Of a DNA stretch of 64,000 nucleotides, positions 12,401 through 23,023 are shown piece by piece. The notes under the pieces are model-generated. The model saw only the letters and a list, made by a program, of their open reading frames with translations. It made no database searches and was not told the origin of the DNA. Numbering within the stretch: position 1 is the stretch's first letter; every line of letters starts with the position of its first letter. Both the position numbers and the translations under genes were made by a program. The DNA comes from Posidonia oceanica (Eukaryota > Streptophyta > Magnoliopsida > Alismatales > Posidoniaceae): assembly GCA_037176725.1 (NCBI GenBank), contig JAZBRS010000075.1:73906001-73970000 (forward strand), in the 5' to 3' direction.

Positions 12401-13158
12401 TATTATTATCAAAATAAAATATTTAGGTATACCCAACACGCCGCACAGCACACACCCCAGCCCCAGACGAAACACTCATTACGTTTGTGTTATTTTTTTT
12501 GTCAATCTTCCTTATTTTTAGGACGGTAGATGGGATTGATGTAGTAATTGTTTGTTTTCAAAAAATTAACGGATTGGATATTTTAGTTTCCATTCATTTT
12601 AGTTACGTTTGTGTGATTTTTTTTTAATATTCCTTGTAAGCAATCTATTGAGTTCATGCCAATGGAATAAAAAAACAATAAGTGTCATTTTTTGCAACCT
12701 TTTCTCATTAATCCGTATCAAATTATATTACCATAATAAAGTAGAAGATCAGCAATATTATTGTGATAGACTGATGGTGGTAGCACATCACAATCTCAGG
12801 CTGAGAATCCTTCATATACATCATACTCAATGTTTCATTGCACCATTAAGTTGCCAAAGCTGAAACAAATCAAATTACAAAGCTGTAACACAGTTGGACG
12901 AGAAGAGAAATAAATCTCTTCCCATATCAATAAACCAATCTGTTCACCACGTTCATTACAGATGAATGACAATTACACATCAAATCTCCCACAAATCAGC
13001 CATCTTTCCTATAATTCCCACCACTCACCAACTTCCCCACAAGGAAACATCAACCCACAGAATCCTTTATATTACAACTCTCAATCTTCTTTTTCTGTTG
13101 CCTCGGTTCTTCTTCTTCCCTTCTCTCTATTCCCCATCACTAGCTTGCTTTCACCACG
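9406..13158. other. Intergenic AT-rich DNA with degraded repeats
   Basis: 9510-9862 is a pyrimidine-rich block of imperfect repeats around GACGCCGATCCTCTTCTCC ending CCTCAG/GTATAT, which resembles a first exon with a splice donor, but no product is recognisable. 10457-10570 carries two copies of a TGTGATGGTCTGAACTAGCA unit. Related exon-like segments starting TTTTGTAGGTTCA occur near 10330 and 11320. 11755-11930 is rich in ACCCGCTA/CCCGACCC words, as in hAT-type transposon ends. The rest up to the MADS gene shows no coding signal that I can support. Confidence 0.45.
11960..12046. repeat. Paired TTCGGTAYACCGAA palindromes
   Basis: CAGATTTCGGTATACCGAAG and CAGATTTCGGTACACCGAAA lie about 60 bases apart. 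The first contains a perfect 14-bp palindrome (TTCGGTATACCGAA); the second differs by one base. Each is preceded by a similar GAAC/GTGAAC phrase, so this is a small tandem duplication with a dyad core. Function is unknown. Confidence 0.6.
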
Positions 13159-13797
13159 ATGAGGAACAAGAAGCAAAGCAAAGGCCGGCAGAAGATCGAC
13201 ATCAAGCGGATCGAGAACGAAGAAGCACGTCAAGTCTGCTTCTCGAAGCGCCGCACGGGTCTCTTCAAGAAAGCAAGTGAGCTCTCCATTCTCTGCGGTG
13301 CAGAGATTGGCATCGTTGTCTTCTCCCCCGCCGGGAAGCCGTTCTCCTTCGGCCACCCTTCCGTGGAAGCCATCGTCAACCGGTATCTTGCGGGGAGTTT
13401 CACGTCGTCGTCGGTGGTAACCGGAAGGAACAGTACTAGCACTATTCGTGGAGAAGCGTCATCCAATAATGTGGTGGAGCTCAACCGGCAGTACACGGAG
13501 ATGGCGGCGATGTTGGAGGAGGAGAAGAGGAAGAAGGCGGTGGGGGATGGTATGAAGGAGAGCTGGTGGGGGAAGGATGTGGAGGAGATGGGTCTGGAGG
13601 AGCTTCAGCAGATGAAGAAGGCCATGGAGGACTTGAAGGGTGCTCTGTCGGAGAGGCAGATTGTTGTCAGCCAAGCAACTGGTGGCGGCGTCGTGCTTCC
13701 GGCGCCGCAGAGCTTTTACTCGGTGAAGGATGAGAATCCTCTTGCGTTGATGCAGCCATCCATGTTCGAGCTTGGCATGCTTTCTACTAGATTTTAA
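13159..13797 (+). CDS. Type I (M-alpha) MADS-box transcription factor, AGL62/AGL61-like
   Basis: A nuclear DNA-binding protein expected to bind CArG-type A/T-rich boxes as a dimer. The 212-residue intronless ORF starts MRNKKQSKGRQKIDIKRI. The MADS (SRF-like) domain covers about residues 8-68, with the basic helix motif FSKRRTGLFKKASELSILC and the strand IGIVVFSPAGKPFSF. No K domain follows, which places it in type I. An acidic/basic helical stretch (residues about 112-165) may be a coiled coil, and the tail is weakly conserved. The gene is complete, with a MADS-typical start and no lesions. Members of this group act in female gametophyte and early endosperm development, so expression is likely confined to ovules and seeds. 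This is family knowledge; no promoter element here proves it. It could equally be named AGL61- or AGL29-like. Confidence 0.92.
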   Translation: MRNKKQSKGRQKIDIKRIENEEARQVCFSKRRTGLFKKASELSILCGAEIGIVVFSPAGKPFSFGHPSVEAIVNRYLAGSFTSSSVVTGRNSTSTIRGEASSNNVVELNRQYTEMAAMLEEEKRKKAVGDGMKESWWGKDVEEMGLEELQQMKKAMEDLKGALSERQIVVSQATGGGVVLPAPQSFYSVKDENPLALMQPSMFELGMLSTRF

Positions 13798-14756
13798 TGT
13801 AATCGTTGGCTTTATGTGTTTGTCTTAGGGGTTTTAGTACGTTAAATGCTGCTTAATTTTAATTGCTTGGTCAGTGTATAATCTCTGGATTAGTGAAATG
13901 TCGGACACTTTTTTTTCCATGTTAATTAGTGTTGTTGACAAGCAGGAGATTTGATTTGATGTCGTGCAAAACTGCAAATGTAATGATCTTCTAGATGTTG
14001 TCCATCCTTCAGAAAATCAATGCCCAATATGTGAGCAGAGAATCATCATCTTTTGAAGTTTTAGGCACACAGGAGAGAGAGAGACTTGACAAAGAATTAA
14101 AGATGTAATCTATCTGAGTAGTAATAGGATTAGCGCGAAATTTGAAAAGATCTAATCTATCGGAGTAGTAATAGGATTAGCACAAAATTTGAAAAATCGG
14201 CATCTAAATTATAGATTATCCATGTTTATATTTAGTAACTGTTATTAGAAAGATGGCATCTCCGACATTGGGTACAAATCAACAAATGATTCAAATAAGT
14301 AATCATATACTAACTATCAAAAGTTTTATCTTTTTTTTTTATATATATAATAATCCATGGCAGCTTTCATTTGATTTTCTTGTTGAATTATACAACTCGG
14401 ACTCCTGCCACTTGTCCTTGTCTTCGTAGCCAAAAATACACACACACTATATATATATATCGTCGTCGTCGTCATCATCATCTGTGGTGTATATCAAGTT
14501 ATTTTCTAACGGGCTCTATTATTATGTGGGCCGAGGCCCTCATACAATATCATGCGGTGGGCTTGTATCTTTTGCGGTCCTGTGGATGGTAGACGTTTAT
14601 GGCGTTTAGCCACGTTTATGGCCTTTAGGCACATAATGGATTATTATTTTAATAAGTGATATTGGAACAGAAAATGAAACATGTGAAACCACTTTTCTTA
14701 TGTATTTTGCAAGACTTTTCGGGCCTGAGACTTTAGGAACATCACCATCTTATCTT
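13798..14756. other. Downstream and intergenic region after the MADS gene
   Basis: AT-rich with no coding signal. 14095-14200 holds a tandem duplication of about 55 bp around TAGTAATAGGATTAGC. 14448-14480 has a TA microsatellite running into CGT/CAT triplets. Confidence 0.5.
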
Positions 14757-16757
14757 AGATAATATAAATTCCGTGTCCAACGATAGTATTCCTCATATCT
14801 TCCGCCTCTCATTCTCCTGCTTCTAAGTCAACACTCACCCTACTGCACCACTCCATGTCGCTCCTCAACCCTCAACCCTCACCACTCACACTACTTGTTG
14901 GAAGACACACACATTCATCCCACTCCTTATCACTCCGTTAGATCATCCCTCCACCCACGACCCTCTCCGCTTGCCCGCCTCTCTTCGCCACCTGCATCGC
15001 ACACCTCTCTCTACCAACTGCTCGCCTCTCACCACCACCTGCATCACTTGCCTCCCTCGCCGCCACCTCTCCTCCCCCTCTCTCGCCAGATCGTTCCCAA
15101 CCCCACATCCCTCCTAGTTGGCCTGGCTCTCTCCACCATCCGCATTGCTCACTCGCCTCTCTCTGCCACACGCATCCCTCGTTGCCAACTTTCCTTCTCC
15201 CTCTTTGTCAACAACACGAAGTCTCCCTCCTCAGCTCTCTCTTTCTTTCTCTCCCCATCTACGAAAGCCCACACCATGTTCCATTTACATGATTGTGTTC
15301 TTGCTTCCAGATGTTATACATTGTTTATTACAACACAAGAATCAAAATATCCCAGGTACTCTTCTTTAATTGGATATGTTTCCTTCTAAGCATGCAGTAG
15401 ATCATTTGAAATGAGTGGATCATTTCACTGGATCATTTGAATGTAGTGTTATTTCATTTTGGTTTTCTTTGCCAACTGAATATCTAGGCATAGCTTTTAG
15501 TGTATTCAGAAAAACACACACCAAAAGGTAAATCAAATAAAAATCCAATCCCCTCAATCATTCGAAGAGTCTTAAATCTCATATTTAAGATCTACCTTTT
15601 ATTTGAAATAAAATAGGTGTAGGAATATTCCATGTTTAAAATGATTGTAAGACTAGGTATTATGTCTAGATTGTGCTTAGGAAACTAATAAGGTGAACAG
15701 CTTAATCATGATATAAAAATATATAATAAAGGTAATACATACATGGAAAATGCAAAGATCATGTGCTGGTGGTGCTACTGTCTAATCGAATACAATAGTG
15801 TATAATGTATTCTAACAGATCATTCAATTGGGAAGAGCTAGACCATATTTTTGGGAATGTATCCTTGTGAAATATTTTACATATGGATTATACATGATCG
15901 ATTAACTTTTCACTCTTCACTTTTTATAGCTATCTTAATTCCAATGCACATGTCTTATTAATTCTCCATTTTCTTTTGGATTTCCAAAATCTGATCTTTG
16001 GTATTATTGTTTTCCCAAGAAATCAATTTCATATCCAAGCAAGATTACCTTCATGCCCTAGGCTTCGTGCAGTTCTTCTTCAAAATTTGGATTTTTCGTT
16101 GCATTGACTGAATTTATTTTGTTTTTCTCATTTCAGGGGTCCTTGGAGATTGATTAAGAAGGCGTGTATGTGTTAGCAATAAATATTTGTGGATTTGGTA
16201 TGTTTTTTCACTACTTTACTTTAATAGGATTTTTTTTTCTATATGTGGAATTTCTTTGAATATGAATAATCATTTTATATCATTTTATAGAATATTTTTA
16301 TTTCATTGCTTAATAGCCTAAATTTGTCCATGTTCTTTGTTGATCACTACCTCAAATTTTTTTTTTTTATATTGCAAGCTTAACGTTCAAAAAAATTGAA
16401 GTTTTTGTTTTGCATAGAAGTACGATCCTCTCCCCAATCTTTATATACTATAAAGTGCGTGTCCCGCAAAACGACAAACCGAAGACACCCCTCGCCCCGC
16501 CTCCTTCTCTCTTTTCTACTTTTTCCTCTTCCACCTCCTTCTCCCCACGCCCCGCCTCTCCTTCTCCTCTCTTGTCAACACTAACCATGCTGACGCCACT
16601 CCTCGCCATGCCTCGTCACTCGTCACCACTCGCTGTACGAAGATCGTCCTCTTCTTCCTCTTCCTCTTCTTCCTCCACCGCAGTCCTCGCCACTCCTCAC
16701 AACTTGCCATACGAATATAGTCCTCTTCTTCTTTCTTTTCCTCTTCTTCCTCCACAG
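14757..16757 (+). other. Probable promoter and 5' untranslated exons of the BBD-like locus
   Basis: A TATA-like GATAATATAAATT near 14757 precedes a CT-rich, leader-like block (about 14790-15355) ending CCCAG/GTACTC. An exon-like segment from 16138 to 16199 is bounded by TTTCAG and GTATGT. A second TATA-like stretch (TATATACTATAAAG) lies near 16443. The arrangement fits a spliced leader, but transcripts are needed to assign it. The remainder is intron-like AT-rich DNA. Confidence 0.35.
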
Positions 16758-19347
16758 GGACCTGTTATCTGCCGTCTTGCAGTTCGTGCTAAACTAACCG
16801 GATCATCTGTTACTCCTGTTAGCAGTCCTGTTGCGAAGGCCAGGCTTACGAAAAGTGGATTTTGGGGATGCAGAGGCTATGTAAGAGTTGAGGCCCCACA
16901 ACGAGCCCGGAGGAGCAATATGGTTGTGCAATGCTGTTTCAGCTCTTCTTCTGATGGTAGTGGTAGCATGGTGGAGAACTTCAGTGAGAGCGATGAGGAA
17001 TATGTGAACTCCTCTGTTATAGAAGTAGGTGCTTGCAAAACTTGAAACCATATTGCATTTTCTTTCTGCTTGTTATAAAGCTATAAAGCTTGACATAAAA
17101 ATAGGACCTTACTGCTCTGAGTATTCACTCAATTCATTCCTCTTTGAATGAGCTCACAATAATTTACATCACTGCTACCAAAATGTCTCGGCTTCTTGTG
17201 GTTGCTCTAGCATTTTATTTTCCTCTCACTGACACCAGAAAGTATGAGTATTATACTGAGTGTATTGTATTTTATGTTCTTTGTTCTATCTAAAATATTG
17301 CCCATTTGCGAAATAAACTTTGCAGTTGAGGTGAGCATTGGCTCAGATGGTTTTGTCATAAAAATGCAAGATGGTCAGCATTTGAGATGTGTCCACAATA
17401 ACCCTCAGGGTGGACATCTACCTGATTATGCTCCTCATCCTGCTATTGTTCTAAAAATGGAGGATGGAAGTTATCTTCTTCTTCCTACCATTGTTTGTAA
17501 GTATTCCAGCTTACATAATCGAGATTTGCCATCTATTGTCCTAGCTTAGTGCTTTCATCAAAATGATCGACAACCTCTTATCATGGCAGTGGAGATGCTG
17601 AGTGTACTGCTGATGGCTACTATTCACAATGTTCAAATTGTATGTGTCTTCAACTTTTAGTTCTTAACCTGAAAGTATGGACTTCTGTCATAGTGAAAAC
17701 TTCAATAATTTAAAGCTTCAATGATCGATAGCTTCTCTTAGTAATGAAGTTATTTCATTCCACAGGTCCGGCCTATAGTATATCAAGTGGTAAAAGAGAT
17801 GATAGAAAAGATGGGTTATTCGGTAAGGTTTTTTCATTAGAAATTTATATGGAAAATAAAACTTTCTCCTTTGACAAACATGAAAAATCTCCAAATTTGC
17901 TGTTTTGGATCAATACATCAAATTTTAATGAAATTTATTTTTATATCTGTCATTTTTAATGAACTATAGTGGAGTTATGAACACATCTAGCACAATCATG
18001 CGCTTTCCCATCTAATTGGTTTAATAAGCAGTCCTAACTTTATTAATTGCAAAATGAGCTCTAGGGTTATAGTTTATTGATTCATAACTCATATCACCGA
18101 ATAAACACTTTTCAGGTGCATCTTGTTCGTGTGACCAAAAGAGTGCACAAAGCTTATTTTGCACGGTTATACCTCACAAAGGCAAGTTGCAACTCCTCTC
18201 CACAAATTTATTTTAAAGCTATATGTATATAGTAAAGAACGAAGAGGTTACATGAAGTTATTTGTGAAATTGATTTGGTTTCTTTACAAATAAGCTGGTG
18301 ATGAAACAGAAAAAATCAGTCTTGATCTTCGACCTTCTGATGCAATCAACATTGTTGTGAGATGCCAGGTACATACTTCTTTTGTCTTTGTTTTGCTTTA
18401 TTATGTTTTTTTATTATACTTTCATTCTTCCACATCATTCTGTAATAGCTGCCTTAACATTGACATTTTCAAAAAATAACGTGGACGCCACAGATATATG
18501 GCTACCAATCAAAGAGCCAACAATCACAGGGTTGCATACATGCAAATAACCAAGTATCTTACTGTTGTAGTATAACCAAGAAAAAAATACATTAATAGGA
18601 ATAGAAAATGGAAAACTAAAAATCCAAAATAAAAATCTGCAACTATCCAGAGACTACAAAAACTAATCTTTAATCTGCCCCCAAATCAGAATTTCCCAAC
18701 AACGAGATCTTGCAAATGTCCACATCCACATCTGGGTCTTATTATTAAAAATTGACTTGTTCCTCTCTGGCCAAATCACCCAAAACACAGCGTAGATACA
18801 TGTCTTCAATTGGGTGGAATACTATCCTTGGTGATGCCATTCGCACAACTATCCCGAGGTTCATGCTCCCTTCCTGACCTCATGTGGGTAATTGGGTGCA
18901 CTTGTATGTGGTTGGGTAATTACTATAATTTGGAAAGGGAAAATTTATGGCTTCTACAAAAATTATCACATTAGATGTGTCCACTTCTCAATATTTTCTA
19001 CAACGTGTACCAACATCTGATTTGCTAGGTCAATTGCAATTGGGTGATGTGGGGATTGTTACTGCACTAACATCCTAGAAGTATCTTGTTAATTTTTTGA
19101 CACGATTTTGATAATGAATAACTTAACTTCAGTTCTATCTGTTGTTAATCATGTTATAGCATTTCTTGGAGTTAATTTGATTTTCCACTAAGTAATATTT
19201 TACTTTTTGTTGTTGATGTTTGTATAGGTGCCCATACAAGTCAACAGACAACTAGCTTTTGCTGATGGGATGAGAGTAGTTGAGCCAACTAAACATGTGA
19301 TCCAGCATTCTTTGTCAGATGGCCTATTGTTCACAGAGCTCGACTAG
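16587..19347 (+). pseudogene. Bifunctional nuclease in basal defense response (BBD)-like, damaged copy
   Basis: BBD proteins (DUF151/BFN domain, normally with a C-terminal UVR motif) are plant nucleases linked to basal defense. The exons in order are 16758-17028, 17326-17496, 17590-17639, 17766-17822, 18116-18181, about 18295-18368 and 19228-19346. They encode the family order SGFWGCRGYVRV, FVIKMQDGQHLRCVHNNPQG, DYAPHPAIVLKMEDG, YQVVKEMIEKMGY, VHLVRVTKRVHKAYFARLYL, ISLDLRPSDAIN and SDGLLFTELD. Splice phases agree through exon 5, whose donor is GC (GCAAGT). Exon 6 lacks the expected acceptor (AA at 18292-18293), and the nearest AG shifts the frame. Exon 7 ends in TAG at the donor. No UVR exon follows. 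The N-terminal MGSLQ-type start is absent; instead the frame joins a Ser-rich ORF starting at 16587. Most likely a pseudogene. Confidence 0.82.
18480..18960 (-). mobile_element. LINE (non-LTR retrotransposon) 3' fragment in a BBD intron
   Basis: The minus strand encodes FWVIWPERNKSIFNNK, typical of the C-terminal end of plant LINE reverse transcriptases, with stops further on. It lies in the intron between the last two BBD exons seen. Exact ends are unclear and no clean poly(A) tail is visible. Confidence 0.6.
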
Positions 19348-19652
19348 TAAGTCTCAGAAAATTTCATATTTACTTTTATTTCGTTTGATTTCTTTTCCTC
19401 TGAGAAATTAAAAGAAAACCAAGAAAAAAAATCATTTCTCAATATGTCATATTTACTTTTGTTCCGCGCTGTTTCTATTCCTTTGGGGACAGAAACTTGA
19501 TGTAATCATTTCAACTTGAGTAGCAAAAAGGACAACCAATACCACCATGTGTGTGTACTTGTAGTGGTATTGCCAATATGAATCCTTCCTGTCCATCGAG
19601 TATATTGCACAATAGGATCTATCTAAGAATACTTTCAATATAAAATGGAACA

Positions 19653-20240
19653 TAGTTTTTTTTTTGAAAAGAAAAGGATAGGATGATTCTTATTGATGAA
19701 AAAAGCTTCCAAAAAAAGATACAATATTGAATCAGAGATACAATCGGCCAAGAAAAATGAATTAAAAAAGCATGTCCAGACCCCTTGATTTTAAATAAAA
19801 TTCAGGAATCACAAAAACCCCTTGCTATAAAAAGCATGTCCTCCTTGAAGCTCCTCTTGCACACAAAGATTACTCTGTTTTTGTGGTGCCAAATAACCCA
19901 GCAGATCACGTGTGCCATTAGACAAGGTTAGTGCTTGCCCTTGCTCATTTTATGCTTTGTGTCTTGGGAATAGAATTTCCCAAAAGCTTTGCTGTGACTC
20001 TGCTCCCCAGACCCACCAGCTTAATCACAGATTAGTAGATAACCATTAAATGTCCCACTTTCTCTTCTTCACCCCTACAAAGCTGCCCATTGCTCTTCCA
20101 TGCTCATTTCACCTATCCATTTTCTGCAACACACCCTTGTGGGGACCTATTCTTGCCACCAACCAAAAGCATAGCTTTACTTTTGACAGGGACTTGCTGA
20201 ACCACACAGGTCTATAGCAGTGCCAAGTATTCCACCGTTG
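19653..20240 (-). mobile_element. LINE 3' fragment with poly(A) end
   Basis: On the minus strand it reads SKVKLCFWLVARIGP, then ICWVIWHHKNRVIFVCK, the zf-RVT region of a plant LINE, broken by stops. It ends at a plus-strand run of T (19653-19663), that is, a poly(A) tail on the element strand. The 5' truncation is typical of LINE insertion. Confidence 0.7.
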
Positions 20241-22481
20241 ATGTTGCTTTTATTTTTTATTCCTAAACTGAGTTATTTGTTGGTTTTTATGTTATATTTA
20301 TTTGGAGAAGATGTTAAACTTTGTAGTTAACTTTGCACCATTTTTATAAAATAACAGGAAAAGTCTGTAAATTGTTCATTTTGCAAAGAGATGCTAAGGA
20401 AGAGGGTGCAAAGAAGGTTTAAGAATATTGGGAAGATCATTGAGGTCAAACTTAAGATGGATGGAAAGAATGAATTTTTGATTTACAAGCAAACCAAAGC
20501 TTAGGGTTCATCAAAGTTGAGGTATTGGTACACTCTCTTTTCATCTTGGATACTGCATAAGGAGAAAATACTAGGAGATTTGTTCATAAGATAGGAATTA
20601 TGGCATATTTTTTTGACACTATGCTAATGAAATAGACATTCTTCAAGTTCACTCCTGTCTATCTAGAGTTGAGTAAGAACTAGGCTATTCTTAAGTTCAA
20701 GATACTCTTCAAATAAAACTTCCTGAGTTTGTTCTTAATTTGTTATGGGCACGTAACACATGTGAAATGAATATAGGATAAAGAACCTAAGGGCTATATG
20801 CTCTTTGCCAGTCTACCTTGCTACCATCCACCTTAAAAAGACAAAATAGAAGACAAAACCCTATTTGTCATGTCATTGGTGGTAGAGACACAAGTACTAT
20901 CAAAGTCAGGGATGAAATTAGTTCCACTACAATCCAATGGAAGTAATTCTAAAAGAAAATAGTGGTCAGTGTATGGGCGATGCTGATGATTGGGAAAAAT
21001 GAACATCTGTAATATAAGATCATATCTTCCAAGTTGACAAGAGAATTTAGAGGTATATATAGTTACAAAACTACTTAAGGTTATATGCTATGTGTAGGTG
21101 TATTAGTCATAATCGTGTAATATACTAAATATACATATAATTACTTTCTAACATCAATTTGAACCTAAATTGAATGAATGTATGAGGCTACTATTTTTAT
21201 TGCCTCTTTGAAGTAGAATGATTCCAACTCCTTTTTTTTTACTATTGAGTAGAGCCATATCGATTGCTTTTGTTAATGTCAAGGAAACTTACTAAGTGTT
21301 TTTTATAAAACACTTGATCTCACAATTACAACAAGAATTTAAGGTGACCTTGCTTATATAGGACAATTGATCCCATATCTGCAACTAAGAATTTTGAGTT
21401 TGCCCTATTTATACAAGGTAGTTTCAACTATGTAGTATGTTGTCCATTGCTTCCTGCCCTTATGAAATGAGAAAGTCTTTATGTTCAATTTGTGGATTTC
21501 CTCAACGAAAAGAATATCCTTTCATAGCATATTGCTTCTCGTCCTTTTGAAAAAGACCATATTTCACTATACTTTTATTTTATATAATTTTAATTCTAAT
21601 TGTAATTATTGAAAGTGATGTTCCCTTTTTTGCTGTCTCGGGAAGAAGTCCCTGCTATCCCTTCTTGACAAGTAACAACGAATTCATCAACTTGGTACAA
21701 TGTTAGTAAAGGTGAAAAAAGGTAGGAAAACTAACTGAAGCAATATTTTGTATCTAAACATTTAAAAAAATTTGTTGGTATCCAAGGCTTTGTTGCTTTA
21801 GATGGATAAAGACATGATAAATGTGAGTTTGTCATTCTCATCATCTTCTCTTTGTTTCCTTTTTTGTACTTAGATTATAAAATAAGTAGATATTTATGTT
21901 CCATTAGTTTATTCTCAAGGGTTGTGAAGGTTTAACTTAAAAAAAACAGGTGCTCGGTGATGGAACCAAACGTGAAACTATATGGATAAACATATTGATC
22001 GAGTTGACTAACATGCCAATTACAGCTATACCATAAGATCCAGGAAAAAGGCATAAACAAACAATACAAGGAATAGAAACAAAATAGAGAAATAAGGTTA
22101 GATGTTATCTGATCGAGTCATTCGAAGGACTTGCCTTAGAGAAAATAGCGACCTTCTATTTGGTACGCAAGGTTTCCACACTTTTTCTCCCAGGATAAAA
22201 TGATCACAGTAGAAGAGTACGTATCGTGTCCTTGTCTACTCTTCGACCACACCTTAGTCGCCAATGTTGATTTGAATAGCAGAAGGTGAAAGAGGAAAAA
22301 TACATTTGTCATTGGGAATTCAGACTTTCAATAGAGAAGAGATTAGAAAGGAGAAGAACAGAAGAATGAGAAGATAATCAAAAAATCATCCCACCATCCT
22401 CCTCTCTCTCGTCCCTTTATAACTGTTCTCCCACACTGGCTCAACATGATTTTTTTTTTGAAACGTTGGATGGAATTTTGA
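20241..22481. other. Intergenic region, nothing recognised
   Basis: AT-rich DNA. A short exon-like stretch at 20357-20520 (MLRKRVQRRFKNIGKI in one frame) has no family I recognise. I looked here for the missing BBD C-terminal (UVR) exon and did not find it. Confidence 0.4.
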
Positions 22482-22817
22482 CTAAGTCATAATTAGGTAA
22501 TAAATTATCTTAATTAACCTTTGATCAAGTCATAATAGGTAATTAATTACTTTAATTAACCTTTGACCAAGTCATAACCAGGTAATTAATTATCTTAATT
22601 AACTTTGACTAAGTCATAACTAGGTAATTAATCACCTTAATTAACCTTTGACCACTCCAAACTTTCCCTCTTAAGGTCTTATAACTTTGGACTTATTATT
22701 TGACATTTAATCATTATTAATCAAGACAATGTAATGGACTTAACATAAGCATTATTTAATCAAGTATCATAGGCCTAATTAAGTCCAACTTAAACCTAAT
22801 TAATTAAATGTTTAACA
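22482..22817. repeat. Dispersed repeat with internal 42-bp tandem units, copy 1
   Basis: Three to four imperfect units of about 42 bp (core AAGTCATAACTAGGTAATTA, then TTAATTAACCTTTGAC) are followed by unique sequence ending TTAAATGTTTAACA. The same arrangement recurs at 31311-31558 in the same orientation. The TGTT...AACA-like edge suggests an LTR end on the minus strand; the other edge is not defined. Confidence 0.7.
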
Positions 22818-22973
22818 ATCCCCTACAAAGTCTAAAGTTTAATGTGCTATCTAGAATCAGTTATCATGATGCTCTGTCAATAAAACCAGCGTTTCTTCTT
22901 CTTCTTGTTCTTCATTCCTTCTGCTTCATGGGTTGTCCAAGTCCTTTGGTTTAAGCTTGTCTTTGATTTTTCA

Positions 22974-22982
22974 TGGTATCAG
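22974..22982 (+). other. Primer binding site of the copia element
   Basis: TGGTATCAG just after the LTR remnant matches the initiator tRNA-Met complement used by most plant copia elements; the bases after it (TTGCC) diverge from the usual AGC. Confidence 0.6.
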
Positions 22983-23023
22983 TTGCCTTCTTGCTTCACC
23001 GCAACTCAATCTGGGTGTGCTCT

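Noticed and set aside
14895..15389. 164-residue Ser/Pro/His-rich ORF
   Set aside because: CT-rich, leader-like sequence with ORFs in several frames on both strands; more likely an untranslated exon or simple sequence.
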